Origin: Ramlibacter rhizophilus
Lineage (GTDB): Bacteria; Pseudomonadota; Gammaproteobacteria; Burkholderiales; Burkholderiaceae_C
NCBI RefSeq assembly: GCF_004681965.1
Contig: NZ_SMLL01000003.1
Span: forward strand, 310,001 to 374,000
Direction: 5' to 3'
DNA length: 64,000 bases
Within the stretch, counting starts at the first letter, position 1; each line of letters starts with the position of its first letter. A model generated the notes under the pieces. That model was given only the letters and a program-made list of their open reading frames with translations. It did not search any database and had not been told where the DNA came from. The position numbers and the translations under genes are program-made. Below are positions 23,525 through 33,718 of this stretch, in pieces.

Positions 23525-24828
23525 GCGGCTCGCACCGGCCGCATTCGCTGCGGCGCCGCCTGCTGGTGCTGGTGCTGGCGGCCATCGCGCTGGCCTCGCT
23601 GCTGCAGGCCGCCAGCGCCTGGCGCGCGGCGCTGCGCCAGGCCGACCGGCTCTTCGACGCGCAGCTGCAGTCGGTCGCGCGCATGGTCGAGGCCGGCGCG
23701 CTGCTGGAGCCGGGCGGAATGGACGTGCAGATCCAGATCTGGGGCCCGGGCGGCCGGCGGGTGCTGGGTTCTGCGCGCATCGTGCTGCCCAGTGCGCCGG
23801 TGCTGGGCTTTTCCGAGCTGGAGGTGGATGGCCGGCCCTACCGCGTCTATTCGCTGCAAACGCCCACGCAGACCATCCAGATCGCGCAGGACCTGCAGGC
23901 GCGCCGCGCGCGGGCGCAGGCCATGGCCATCGACGCGGCCTTGCCCGTGGCGGCGCTCGCGCCCTTGCTCATGCTGGCCGTGGGCTGGCTGATCAACGTG
24001 TCGCTGCGGCCGGTCGAACGCGTGCGCGCGCGCCTGGCCGGGCGGCCTGCCGAGGACCTGTCGCCCTTGCCGGAGCAGGGCCTGCCCGTGGAGGTGCAGC
24101 CCCTGGTGCACGAGATGAACCTGCTCTTCGAGCGCGTCCGCGCCGCCTTCGCGGCGCAGCAGCAGTTCGTGGCCGATGCCGCGCACGAGCTGCGCTCGCC
24201 ACTCGCGGCCCTGCGCCTGCAGGCGCAGGGGCTGCGGCGGCCGATGCAGGACGCCGAGCGGGAAGCGAGCGTGGCGCAGCTGAACGAGGCGGTGACGCGG
24301 GCCATCACCCTGGCCGAGCAGCTCCTCGTGCTGGCGCGCGAGGAGGGCGCGGGCGAGGCGGCGCACGAGCCGCTGGACCTGCTGGCGCTCGCGGGGGCCG
24401 CCATTGCCGAGGCGTTGCCGCAGGCGCGCGAACGCCGGATCGACCTGGGTCTCGCGCGCGGGGAGCCGGCGCGCGCCAGGGGCGATGCGCAAGCCCTGCA
24501 GGCGATGCTGCGCAACCTGGTCGAGAACGCCCTCAAGTACACGCCCGAAGGGGGCCAGGTGGACGTGTCCGTCTTCACCGAGGCGGACCGCGCCGTGCTG
24601 CTGGTGGAGGACAGCGGCCCGGGCATCGAGGCGGCCGAGCGCGAGCGCGTGTTCGACCGCTTCTACCGCTCGCCACGGGCTCGGGAACAAGCGCCGGGCA
24701 GCGGCCTGGGCCTCGCGCTGGTGCGCGCGGTGGCGCAGCGGCACGGGGCCCGGGTGGCGCTTGGCGCTTCGCGGCTGGGCGGCCTGTCGGCGCGGGTGGA
24801 GTTCGCTTCGGCCGCAACGCAGGCCTGA
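23521..24828 (+). CDS. Sensor histidine kinase (QseC-like)
   Basis: Membrane kinase of 435 residues. First transmembrane helix about residues 12-32 (LLVLVLAAIALASLLQAA), a short periplasmic domain, second helix about residues 145-160 (ALAPLLMLAVGWLINV), then HAMP-like, dimerisation/H-box FVADAAHELRSPLAALRLQ (phosphoaccepting His), N box LRNLVENALKYTPEGG, and G boxes VEDSGPGI and GSGLGLALVRAVA. The GTG start overlaps the regulator stop. The pair precedes a DegQ-type protease by 77 bp, suggesting an envelope-stress function, although the signal is unknown. Confidence 0.94.
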   Translation: MSGSHRPHSLRRRLLVLVLAAIALASLLQAASAWRAALRQADRLFDAQLQSVARMVEAGALLEPGGMDVQIQIWGPGGRRVLGSARIVLPSAPVLGFSELEVDGRPYRVYSLQTPTQTIQIAQDLQARRARAQAMAIDAALPVAALAPLLMLAVGWLINVSLRPVERVRARLAGRPAEDLSPLPEQGLPVEVQPLVHEMNLLFERVRAAFAAQQQFVADAAHELRSPLAALRLQAQGLRRPMQDAEREASVAQLNEAVTRAITLAEQLLVLAREEGAGEAAHEPLDLLALAGAAIAEALPQARERRIDLGLARGEPARARGDAQALQAMLRNLVENALKYTPEGGQVDVSVFTEADRAVLLVEDSGPGIEAAERERVFDRFYRSPRAREQAPGSGLGLALVRAVAQRHGARVALGASRLGGLSARVEFASAATQA

Positions 24829-24905
24829 GGGGAAGGCTTAAGGGAGGACTAAGGCGGCAGTCCCACAGTTGCGGGGTCCGAAAACCTCTAGCAGGAGCCT
24901 CCACA

Positions 24906-26321
24906 GTGTCCCAACCCCGCCGCTTCCGATCCGCCTCCTTCGTTCTGGCCCTCGCGGCCGCCGGCACGGCCGGTGGCGCCGCGGTGCAAGTCCTGAACAA
25001 CCGGGTCGAGGCCGCCCCGAGCGCGGCGGTCACCGCCGTGGCCGCCGCCGCCCGCACGGTCGGCACGCCCGACTTCTCCGCCATCACCGACAGCTACGGC
25101 CCGGCGGTGGTGAACATCACCGTCTCCGGCACCCGCAAGACCTCCGGCCCGGCACCGGGCATGGACCCCTTCGAGCAGTTCCGCCGCGGCATGCCCGGCC
25201 AGGGCATGCCGCGCGGCGAGTCGCCCGTGCGCGGCTCGGGCTCGGGCTTCATCCTGAGCGACGACGGCCTGATCCTGACCAACGCGCACGTGGTCGACGG
25301 CGCCGACGAGGTGACCGTCAAGCTGACCGACCGGCGGGAGTTCCAGGCCAAGGTGCTGGGTGCGGACGCGCGCACCGACGTCGCGGTGCTCAAGATCGAG
25401 GCCAGCAAGCTGCCCATCGTCAAGCTCGGCAAGGCCGACACGCTGCGCGTGGGCGAATGGGTGCTGGCCATCGGCTCGCCCTTCGGCCTGGAGAACACCG
25501 TGACCGCCGGCGTGGTCAGCGCCAAGGGCCGCTCGCTTCCCAGCGACAGCGCCGTGCCCTTCATCCAGACCGACGTGGCGGTGAACCCCGGCAACTCGGG
25601 CGGCCCGCTCTTCAACGGCGCCGGCGAGGTGGTGGGCATCAACTCGCAGATCTACAGCCGCTCCGGTGGCTACCAGGGCCTGTCCTTCGCCATCCCGATC
25701 GACCTGGCGCTGCGCGTGAAGGACCAGATCGTCGCCACCGGCAAGGTGGAGCACGCGAAGCTGGGCGTCTCCATCCAGGAGGTGAACCAGGCGCTGGCCG
25801 ACTCCTTCAAGCTGGAGCGTCCGCAAGGTGCGCTGGTGGCCAACGTCGAGGCCGGCAGCGCCGCCGACAAGGCGGGCCTGAAGGTGGGTGACGTGGTCAC
25901 GAAGGTGGATGGCAAGCCCATCCTCGGCTCGGGCGACCTGCCGGCCAGCCTGGGGCAGCGCCTGCCCGGCGACAAGGTGATGCTGGAAGTGGTGCGCGAG
26001 GGCAAGCCGGTGCAGCTCACGGCGCAGCTCGGCAAGTCCTCCGAGGACGGCGAGCAGAAGCAGGCCGACGCCGCCCCCGCCCAGCAGGGCCGCCTGGGCC
26101 TGGCCCTGGCCCAGACCGGCGAAGGCCTGGTCGTCCAGCAGGTCACCGGCCCGGCCGCCAAGGCCGGCGTGAAGCAGGGCGACGTGCTGCTGTCGGTCAA
26201 CGGCAAGGCCGCCAAGGACATCGAGCAGGTCCGCGAGGCCGTGAACCAGGCCGGCAAGAGCGTGGCCCTGCTGGTGCAACGCGAAGGCCGCAAGCTCTTC
26301 GTGCCCGTGCCGCTGGCGTGA
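24906..26321 (+). CDS. Periplasmic serine endopeptidase, Do/DegQ family
   Basis: HtrA-type protease of 471 residues, degrading or refolding misfolded envelope proteins. The N-terminal export signal (FVLALAAAGTAGGAAV) is followed by the trypsin-like domain with catalytic His128 (LTNAHVV), Asp158 (ARTDVAVL) and Ser231 (NPGNSGGP), then two PDZ domains (about residues 285-370 and 390-465). The start is GTG at 24906, preceded by AGGAG at 24892-24896. It lies downstream of the QseBC-like genes, so may be their target. A C-rich repeat and a strong hairpin terminator follow. Confidence 0.96.
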   Translation: MSQPRRFRSASFVLALAAAGTAGGAAVQVLNNRVEAAPSAAVTAVAAAARTVGTPDFSAITDSYGPAVVNITVSGTRKTSGPAPGMDPFEQFRRGMPGQGMPRGESPVRGSGSGFILSDDGLILTNAHVVDGADEVTVKLTDRREFQAKVLGADARTDVAVLKIEASKLPIVKLGKADTLRVGEWVLAIGSPFGLENTVTAGVVSAKGRSLPSDSAVPFIQTDVAVNPGNSGGPLFNGAGEVVGINSQIYSRSGGYQGLSFAIPIDLALRVKDQIVATGKVEHAKLGVSIQEVNQALADSFKLERPQGALVANVEAGSAADKAGLKVGDVVTKVDGKPILGSGDLPASLGQRLPGDKVMLEVVREGKPVQLTAQLGKSSEDGEQKQADAAPAQQGRLGLALAQTGEGLVVQQVTGPAAKAGVKQGDVLLSVNGKAAKDIEQVREAVNQAGKSVALLVQREGRKLFVPVPLA

Positions 26322-26325
26322 AGGT

Positions 26326-26480
26326 AACCCCCTCCCCCCCCTGGGGGAGGGCAGGGGTGGGGGCCACGCGCGCCGACCATGCCTCGGGGCCGCGAGCCCC
26401 CATCCCAGCCTTCCCCCAGGGGGGAAAGGTGCAGAGACTCCCCCTCTGCGGGGGACAGGGGTGGGGCCACGCGCGCCCAC
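26326..26480. repeat. C/G-rich interspersed repeat, copy 1
   Basis: Begins CCCCCTCCCC... TGGGGGAGGGCAGGGGTGGG, continues with CACGCGCGCCGACCATG, and includes CCCCCATCCCAGCCTTCCCC; a second partial unit starts at 26437. The same ordered blocks recur at 37822-37926 and 45850-45953. It lies between degQ and mscS. Complementary C- and G-runs can form hairpins, so a role in mRNA ends is possible. Confidence 0.75.
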
Positions 26481-26505
26481 GCCGCCGTTACGACTTGATT
26501 GCATG

Positions 26506-26528
26506 AGCCCGGCCCTGCCGGGCTTTTT
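26506..26528 (+). terminator. Rho-independent terminator after degQ
   Basis: Perfect 8-bp stem AGCCCGGC / GCCGGGCT with a CCT loop, followed by a T run at 26524-26528. It sits 185 bp past the degQ stop, after the repeat, and just before mscS. Confidence 0.85.
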
Positions 26529-26560
26529 GCTAGCGTGTGGAGCTGGCCCGCGCGCCCTCC

Positions 26561-27550
26561 ATGAACTTCGCCCTCTCCGACGCCACCGCCGCCGTGCAGC
26601 AGATGCTGAACGGCTTCATCGACCGCCTGCCCTACATCGTCGTGGCGCTGGTGGTCTTTCTCTTTTTCTACGCCGTGGGCCGCGGCGTGCGCGCCGCGCT
26701 GCGGGCCTTCGCGCTGCGGCGGCACAAGCGGCAGAACCTGGCGCTGGTGCTGGGGCGCCTCGGCTATGGCGTCATTCTCTTCATCGGCCTGCTGATCTCG
26801 CTGGTGATCGCCATCCCGGGCTTCACGCCGGGCCAGTTGATCAGCCTGCTGGGCCTGTCCAGCGTGGCCATCGGCTTCGCCTTCCGGGACATCCTGCAGA
26901 ACTTCCTGGCCGGCATCCTGCTGCTGCTGAACGAGCCGTTTCGCATCGGCGACCAGATCGTGATCAACGACTTCGAGGGCACGGTGGACGAGATCCAGAT
27001 GCGCGCCACCTTCCTCAACACCTACGACGGGCGGCGGGTCGTCATCCCCAACTCCAACCTCTTCACCAACAGCGTCATCGTCAACACCGCCAACGAGAAG
27101 CGGCGGCTGGAGTACGACGTGGGCATCGGCTACGGCGACGACATCGCGAACGCCAAGGAGGTGATGCTGCGCACCCTGGGTTCGCTGGACGAGGTGCTGC
27201 CCGAGCCCCCGCCCGAGGCGCTGGTGGTGGGGCTGGCCGACAGCACGGTGAACATCCGCCTGCGCTGGTGGGTGGAGCCGCCGCGGCAATGGGACAAGCT
27301 GCAGTCGCAGGACGCGGTGCTGCAGCGCGTTGCCGGCGCCCTGCACGAGGCCGGCATCGACCTGCCGTTCCCCACCCAGCAGGTGCTGTTCCACGACCAG
27401 ACCGAGGACAGCGACGGCGACCGCAGGCGCCAGCGCGAGGGCTGGCCGGCGCGGCCGGGGGATTCCCCGCGGCCGGCCCGCATCGCGGATGGATTGGGCG
27501 AGCTGGCCCGCTCGTCCGCCCAGCGCGGCGAGCGCCGCCCGGACACGTAG
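26561..27550 (+). CDS. Small-conductance mechanosensitive channel (MscS family)
   Basis: Inner-membrane channel of 329 residues that opens under hypo-osmotic tension. Two N-terminal helices (about residues 22-42 and 65-90) lead to the pore helix LISLLGLSSVAIGFAFRDIL and the beta domain signature FLAGILLLLNEPFRIGDQI, then VVIPNSNLFTNSVIVNTA. The C-terminal tail (about 40 residues, Arg/Asp-rich) is an extension of the usual length. ATG 26561 was preferred over GTG 26537, which adds a non-conserved MELARAPS. The gene follows a terminator, so has its own promoter. Confidence 0.94.
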   Translation: MNFALSDATAAVQQMLNGFIDRLPYIVVALVVFLFFYAVGRGVRAALRAFALRRHKRQNLALVLGRLGYGVILFIGLLISLVIAIPGFTPGQLISLLGLSSVAIGFAFRDILQNFLAGILLLLNEPFRIGDQIVINDFEGTVDEIQMRATFLNTYDGRRVVIPNSNLFTNSVIVNTANEKRRLEYDVGIGYGDDIANAKEVMLRTLGSLDEVLPEPPPEALVVGLADSTVNIRLRWWVEPPRQWDKLQSQDAVLQRVAGALHEAGIDLPFPTQQVLFHDQTEDSDGDRRRQREGWPARPGDSPRPARIADGLGELARSSAQRGERRPDT

Positions 27551-27678
27551 CCCGAAGGAGCCCTGGTCTGTTGCCCCCGGTTACGCGAGGCCTGCGTACG
27601 ATGCCTCGCAGGCGCGTCGGATCGGCCTTTTGTCATGGTCACCCGGTGACAGCATGCAGCCCGCCGCGCACCCCACCC

Positions 27679-27739
27679 CGCGAGCCGGCCGGTCCCCAGA
27701 AGGCCGGTCTGGGGAGGATCCCTGGCCCTCCGGCTCGCG
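27679..27739. other. Nested inverted repeat in the mscS-MFS intergenic region
   Basis: CGCGAGCCGG (27679-27688) pairs with CCGGCTCGCG (27730-27739); inside it CCCCAGA and TCTGGGG form a second hairpin. The 299-bp gap 27551-27849 separates convergent mscS and MFS genes and contains no supported gene; another GCGAGGC/GCCTCGC dyad lies near 27575-27600. It is probably a bidirectional transcription end, without an obvious T tract. Confidence 0.45.
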
Positions 27740-27849
27740 AGGAAGCCAGGCCACATTCAATGCTCCGGCCATTGCGCGCGAGCCACAGACCTGAACGCAC
27801 TCACTGCTGCCTTGCGGCAGCCGCCGCCAGGCAGCAGCACTGAGGCTGC

Positions 27850-29034
27850 TCACTCCCTCGCCTTCAACGCCCGCCCAAACGCCAGCGCCACCCCCGGCAG
27901 CGCCACAGCCGCCGCCAGCAGCGGCACCCAGCCCCCCAGGTGATCGTGCGCCCAGGCCGTGGCCAGCACGCCGATCCCCTGGCCCATGAACAGGCAGAAG
28001 GCGAACAGCGCCACCGCGCTGCCCCGCGCCTCGGGCGCCATCTGGGTCGCGTGGGTCTGCAGGGTGTTGTGGTACAGGTAGGTGCCGAAGCCGACCAGCA
28101 GCGCCACCGGCGCGGCCGTCCAGGCGAGCGGCGAGAGCGCCCAGGCAAGATAGCCCGCGCCCATCATCCAGCCGCCGACGACCACCATGCGCACCTGCCC
28201 CAGCCGCCGCACCACGTGCCGGGCGGTGAGCGCATAGGCCAGGCCACCGACGGCATAGAGGGCCACCAGCGCCGAGGCGACCGTGAGCGTGAGGCCGAAG
28301 CGCTCGTGCAAGAAGGCCGGCAGGTAGGCCAGCGGGCCGAGCAGGAACACGCCTTCGGCAAAACCGCCCGCGAGCACCCAGCGTGACCAGGGCTGCGACA
28401 GCACGCCGCGCAGGGGCCCGATGAAACCTGGCGACTTCGTGGCCGGGGGCGCGGCGAAGCTGGCGCGCAGCCGCACGTAAAGCAGCACGGAGACCGCGAG
28501 GTAGCCGACGGCCGCTGCGCCGAAGGCGCCGCGCCATCCGAGCGCGCCGTCGGCGAACAGGCCGCCGGCGAGCTGGCCGGCCATCATGCCGGAGAGCGTT
28601 CCCATGAGGAGCGTGGCCAGCGTGGCCTGGCGCTCCTCGATGGGCACCGTGTCGCCGATCAGCGCCATGGACAGCGGAATGACGCCCGCGGCGCCGATGC
28701 CCCAGGCCACCCGCAGGCCGACCAGCACGTCGAAGCGCGGCGCGAAGGCACACGCGGCGGCCGCCACGGTGCAGGCCGCCAGGGCCAGGCAGATCACGCG
28801 CGCCTTGCCATGCCGGTCGGCCAGCGGGCCGAACACCAGCTGCATGAGGCCGTAGGCCAGCGAGAACCAGATGACCACCGCGCCGGCCTCGCCGGGCGTG
28901 ATCGCGAAGTCGGCGGCCAGCCGGGGCAGCAGGCCGTCGCACAGGCGGATGGCAGCGCCGCTGAAGAAGGCGGCCAGGGCCAGCAGGCGGACGGTGGCGG
29001 GGGTGGCGGTGGCGGGGAGGGCAGCGGACGTCAC
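27850..29034 (-). CDS. MFS transporter
   Basis: Major facilitator of 394 residues with about 12 hydrophobic helices. The cytoplasmic loop 2-3 motif is LVFGPLADRHGKARV (about residues 65-79, the GxLaDrxGrr form), with a second-half counterpart ALTARHVVRRLGQVRM. The N-terminal region IRLCDGLLPRLAADFAITPGEAG resembles arabinose-efflux/drug-efflux members. Substrate unknown. Neighbouring genes give no hint. Confidence 0.9.
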   Translation of the reverse strand: MTSAALPATATPATVRLLALAAFFSGAAIRLCDGLLPRLAADFAITPGEAGAVVIWFSLAYGLMQLVFGPLADRHGKARVICLALAACTVAAAACAFAPRFDVLVGLRVAWGIGAAGVIPLSMALIGDTVPIEERQATLATLLMGTLSGMMAGQLAGGLFADGALGWRGAFGAAAVGYLAVSVLLYVRLRASFAAPPATKSPGFIGPLRGVLSQPWSRWVLAGGFAEGVFLLGPLAYLPAFLHERFGLTLTVASALVALYAVGGLAYALTARHVVRRLGQVRMVVVGGWMMGAGYLAWALSPLAWTAAPVALLVGFGTYLYHNTLQTHATQMAPEARGSAVALFAFCLFMGQGIGVLATAWAHDHLGGWVPLLAAAVALPGVALAFGRALKARE

Positions 29035-29114
29035 AAGGCTCCTGGCGGCCGGCGATTATCGGTGCGGTCCGGCGAAGGCCGCAGGGCCTCGGCTTCGCTC
29101 CCCTCACGCAGGAT

Positions 29115-29591
29115 CTATACCGGCCCGTGCCGCACGAATCCCGGCACCTCGCCGGTCGCCCGCTCCAGCCGCGCCGTCACGCCTTCGATCGCCTCCAGGT
29201 ACTCGCGCCACAGGCTCATGAACTGCTGGTCGTGGTCCGACTCCAGCCAGGCTTCCGGGTCGTGGAAGCGAAGGCGCCGCTGGTGCATGAGGAAGCCCTC
29301 GATACGCTGGTCCACCTGCATCACCGTGGCAAGTGCCGGAGCCAGGTGGGGGAACCAGCGGGCCTGCACCTCCTGCGCCTGTTGCAAGGCCGCGTCGGCC
29401 TCGTCGCGGCGCGGGGCCAGTTCCAGGCGGCTGCGCTGCGCGGCGACCCAGACCGAATGCCGTGCCAGTGCCTCGGCCAGCACCAGGGCCTGCTCGCGGC
29501 GGCGCATGAGGCGCGTGAAGGCCGCGCTGACCGCGGCGACGGCCACCAGGCCGAGCACCAGCCAGAGCGCGTAGTAGGCAAGGGGCGACAC
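29115..29591 (-). CDS. Single-pass membrane hypothetical protein
   Basis: Protein of 158 residues. One N-terminal transmembrane helix (YYALWLVLGLVAVAAVSAAF, residues 6-25), then positively charged MRRREQ, placing the rest in the cytoplasm. The remainder is helical and charged (LARHSVWVAAQRSRLELAPRRDEADAAL), likely a coiled coil, with FHDPEAWLESDHDQQF following. I do not recognise a family. It lies 80 bp upstream of the MFS gene on the same strand. Coding assignment rests on length, codon position and regular composition. Confidence 0.6.
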   Translation of the reverse strand: MSPLAYYALWLVLGLVAVAAVSAAFTRLMRRREQALVLAEALARHSVWVAAQRSRLELAPRRDEADAALQQAQEVQARWFPHLAPALATVMQVDQRIEGFLMHQRRLRFHDPEAWLESDHDQQFMSLWREYLEAIEGVTARLERATGEVPGFVRHGPV

Positions 29592-29802
29592 GTGGCTCGC
29601 TCTCCCTCAGGCCACCGGGGGCGGCTGCCTCTGGACCGCAGCGGACGCGGGCGCGCCTTTGCGGCGCCGCGCGCGTGCGGCAGTCGTGGCGATGGCGAGA
29701 TGGCGTGACGTCACCCAGGTTCCTGTCCAAGCGTTCCCGAGTGTTGCGATTCGTGACGGCGCCGCCTGTGGGACGCCGCCCGGCGGCCCTGTCGGAAGGC
29801 GG

Positions 29803-30156
29803 CTACAGGGAACGGCGCGGCCCGGCCCGGTGCAGTCGCTTGGCAGCCACCGCCGGTTCGGCGGCCAGGCGCTGGCTGGTGCGGCGCCAGCGCCGGCCGA
29901 GCCGCTGGAAGCTCTCGTGCCAGGAGGGTGCGACTTCCACGCTGGCCGTCGCCAGTGCGGCGAGCTCGCGCTCGATGCGGCGGGCCAGCAGCAGCTTCTC
30001 CGCGGGGGCGGATTCGCGCCCGTAGGCGGTCATCAGCGCCAGCGTGGTCTGCCAGGCGGTCATGCACGCGGCGGGCAGGGCGTCGCCCTGCGCACGCACG
30101 GCGCGCAGGTCGGGTGTGGGGATCAGACCCGGGGGCCGGGTGGCGTCGCCTTGCAT
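29803..30156 (-). CDS. Hypothetical protein
   Basis: Predicted 117-residue soluble protein, start MQGDATRPP at 30154-30156. The central region (MTAWQTTLALMTAYGRESAPAEKLLLARRIEREL) is helical; the C terminus is Arg-rich (FQRLGRRWRRTSQRLAAEP). No family recognised. The upstream extension of this open frame (to 30486) is the shadow of the KGG gene and intergenic sequence, and is excluded. Could bind nucleic acid given the basic tail, but this is a guess. Confidence 0.45.
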   Translation of the reverse strand: MQGDATRPPGLIPTPDLRAVRAQGDALPAACMTAWQTTLALMTAYGRESAPAEKLLLARRIERELAALATASVEVAPSWHESFQRLGRRWRRTSQRLAAEPAVAAKRLHRAGPRRSL

Positions 30157-30242
30157 GGCCGCGGATGCTACGCGGACCGGCGCGCGGCGACTGTCGGCCC
30201 GGGTCGCCGCCCGCGGCTGACTCGTCCTACACCGCCAGCGGC

Positions 30243-30461
30243 TCAGCGTGGGCCCGCGCCCGCGCTGCGCTGGTGGCGCTTGCGACCGGCGGCGCGCGCT
30301 TCCTCGCTGGTGAACTCGTGGGCGTGCCCGCTCTGGTGGGCCGCGCGCCCGCCCAGGCTGGCGATCTCGCGCTGGCGCTGCGGGTCCATGGCGGCGAATC
30401 CGCGCGGGCTGCGCTTGGGCCGCTCGGCGGCGGAGGAGGGGGTCGAATCCGGCAGGCTCAT
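30243..30461 (-). CDS. KGG domain stress protein (con-10/YciG-like)
   Basis: Small hydrophilic protein of 72 residues with the KGG/con-10 repeat pattern: GFAAMDPQRQREIASLGGRA (residues 21-40), then HQSGHAHEFTSEEARAAGRK. The family includes stress- and sporulation-associated small proteins of unknown mechanism. A sigma-54-type promoter lies 67-82 bp upstream of its start codon, just below the NtrC-type regulator gene, so it is a probable member of that regulator's output. Confidence 0.85.
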   Translation of the reverse strand: MSLPDSTPSSAAERPKRSPRGFAAMDPQRQREIASLGGRAAHQSGHAHEFTSEEARAAGRKRHQRSAGAGPR

Positions 30462-30527
30462 GGTGGGTCCTCGGGTGAACTAACAACGCTGCCCGCGAAG
30501 GAAGTTCCTGGGCAGGCCAGGCACTGC

Positions 30528-30543
30528 GGCAAGGCGCGTGCCC
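30528..30543 (-). promoter_or_regulatory. Sigma-54 (-24/-12) promoter ahead of KGG gene
   Basis: On the minus strand the sequence is GGGCACGCGCCTTGCC. Against the consensus TGGCACG-N4-TTGCW only the first T and final W differ; GG and GC spacing is exact. It is oriented into the KGG gene and directly follows the NtrC-type regulator gene, with a sigma-54 gene next along. Start of transcription would be near 30517. Confidence 0.7.
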
Positions 30544-30567
30544 GATCCCATCCGTGCGGGGCGGCGT

Positions 30568-31908
<1,341 letters not shown>

Positions 31909-32207
31909 CTACCGGCTCCCTCGTGTGGGGGCCGATTGTTGTCGCTTGCGGTCGGGCAGCCGGTAACAGGGCCGGGGCTCTGGTAATCGGGCATTGCTCA
32001 GCCTGCGTTCCTGGCGCAGGTGCGGGTCACCGCGGCGCTGAGAGGAACCGCAACTTTTTGCCCCTCGCACCCGCTGTCCCCATGAATTCGGTGGCAGGTC
32101 CGGGGGGCTCCCCGGTTACCAAGAGCCTCTTGTGTATGCGTTGTCGCAGGGCCGTCGCCGCAGCTGCCGGCTTGCGCCACAGTCGGCCTCCAACGAGGAG
32201 GTGACAC

Positions 32208-33620
32208 TTGTTCTCGCATGCCCTGGAACTTCGAAGCAGCGCCGTGCTGCAGCCCGCGCTGTCGCCGCGCCTGCAGCGCGCGGTGAAGTTGCTGCAGCTG
32301 TCTTCCACCGACTTCTCGCAGCTGCTGCGTGGCGCGCTGGATACCAACCCGTTCCTGGAGTTGGAGGAGACATCCCCGGAACTGCAGGGGGCTGCGGACG
32401 CGCTGGCGGACGAGGCCGACGCGCCTTCGGGCTTCGCCGACTGGGCCGACGCGCCCGGAACCCGCGCCGCGGGCGCGGGCCGCGGCCGCCTCGAACTGGA
32501 CGAGGCGAACTACGACGTCCTCCAGGCGCCCACCACGCTCGCCGAGCACCTGTGGGGGCAGCTCCGGCTCCTGCCCCTGCCGCCGCGCGACCTGGCGCTG
32601 GCGCTCGCGGTGGCAAGCTGCCTGGACGACGACGGCTTGCTGCGCTGCCCGCTGGAGGAAGTGGCTGCCGGCCTGGCACTGGGCGAGCCGGCGCGGCCCG
32701 AGGAACTGCAGATCGCGCTGCGCCACGTGCAGGCGCTGGACCCGCCGGGCGTGGGCGGGCGGGACCTGTGCGAATGCCTGCGGCTGCAGCTGGCTTCGGT
32801 GGAGCCGCGGAGCGTGCGCGAGCTGGCGGACGCCGTCCTGTCGCAGCACCTGGGCGCGCTCGCCGCCGGCGACCTGAATGTCATTGGCCGCCGCCTCGGC
32901 CAGCCGCGCGAACGCATCGAAGCCGCCTGCGCCGCGATCCGGCGGCTCGACCCGCACCCCGGCTGGCGCTTCGGGCAGGCGCCGGTGCCCTATGTCACGC
33001 CGGACGTGATCGTGCGCCGCCAGCGGGGCCAGTGGACCGCCGAGCTGAACCCGGTCATCGTCCCGCGGGTGCGGCTCAACCGGCGGTACGCGGAGCTGTT
33101 CCAGCAGCGGCGCGAGAGCGCGCATCCGGAGCTGTCGGCGCAGCTGCAGGAGGCGCGCTGGACCCTGCGCAACCTCGAGCAGCGCTTCTCGACCATCCTG
33201 GACGTCGCCCGCGCGATCCTCAAGCGCCAGCACCGCTTCCTGGCCTACGGACCGATGGCCATGCGCCCGCTGGCCTTGCGGGAGATCGCCGGTGAGCTGG
33301 GGGTGCACGAGTCCACCGTCTCGCGCGTGACGAACAACAAGTTCATGGCCACCCCCAGCGGCGTGTTCGAGCTCAAGTACTTCTTCTCGCGCGGGATGGC
33401 CACCGCCAGCGGCGGCGAATGCTCGCCCACCGCCATCCGCGGATTGCTGCGCGAGCTGATCGCGGCCGAGGCGGCCGGGGAGCCGCTGTCCGACGTGGAG
33501 CTGGCCCGGCAGCTTGCGCTGCAGGGCTTGCCGGTGGCCCGCCGCACGGTCACCAAGTACCGGCAGCAGCTGAAGATCGCGCCGGCCGCGCGGCGGGCTC
33601 GGCCGGCCTGCGGCGCCTGA
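32208..33620 (+). CDS. rpoN: RNA polymerase sigma-54 factor (orphan rpoN paralog)
   Basis: Sigma-54 of 470 residues. The N-terminal activator-responsive Gln/Leu-rich region is LQPALSPRLQRAVKLLQLS. Core-binding follows, then the helix-turn-helix MRPLALREIAGELGVHESTVSRVTNNKF, SGVFELKYFFSRG, and the RpoN box ARRTVTKYRQ (444-453; canonical ARRTVAKYR). TTG at 32208 is the start, with GAGGAG 7 bases upstream. The usual rpoN neighbours (lptB upstream, hpf downstream) are absent; instead an NtrC-type gene is divergent. This suggests an accessory copy. The 31909-32207 intergenic region shows no convincing sigma-54 site. Confidence 0.93.
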   Translation: MFSHALELRSSAVLQPALSPRLQRAVKLLQLSSTDFSQLLRGALDTNPFLELEETSPELQGAADALADEADAPSGFADWADAPGTRAAGAGRGRLELDEANYDVLQAPTTLAEHLWGQLRLLPLPPRDLALALAVASCLDDDGLLRCPLEEVAAGLALGEPARPEELQIALRHVQALDPPGVGGRDLCECLRLQLASVEPRSVRELADAVLSQHLGALAAGDLNVIGRRLGQPRERIEAACAAIRRLDPHPGWRFGQAPVPYVTPDVIVRRQRGQWTAELNPVIVPRVRLNRRYAELFQQRRESAHPELSAQLQEARWTLRNLEQRFSTILDVARAILKRQHRFLAYGPMAMRPLALREIAGELGVHESTVSRVTNNKFMATPSGVFELKYFFSRGMATASGGECSPTAIRGLLRELIAAEAAGEPLSDVELARQLALQGLPVARRTVTKYRQQLKIAPAARRARPACGA

Positions 33621-33718
33621 CAGGTCCAGCGCCCGTTTCGGCGCAGGCGATGCGCGGCGCGGCCTCGGCGCCTGGAGGCTCGGCCATTGGCTAGACTGGC
33701 GGTCCGCTCGAGCCCTGC

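Noticed and set aside
31909..32207. Sigma-54 promoter between the NtrC-type gene and rpoN
   Set aside because: TGGTAATCGGGCATTGC looks similar, but the GG-to-GC distance is two bases too long and the core is poor.
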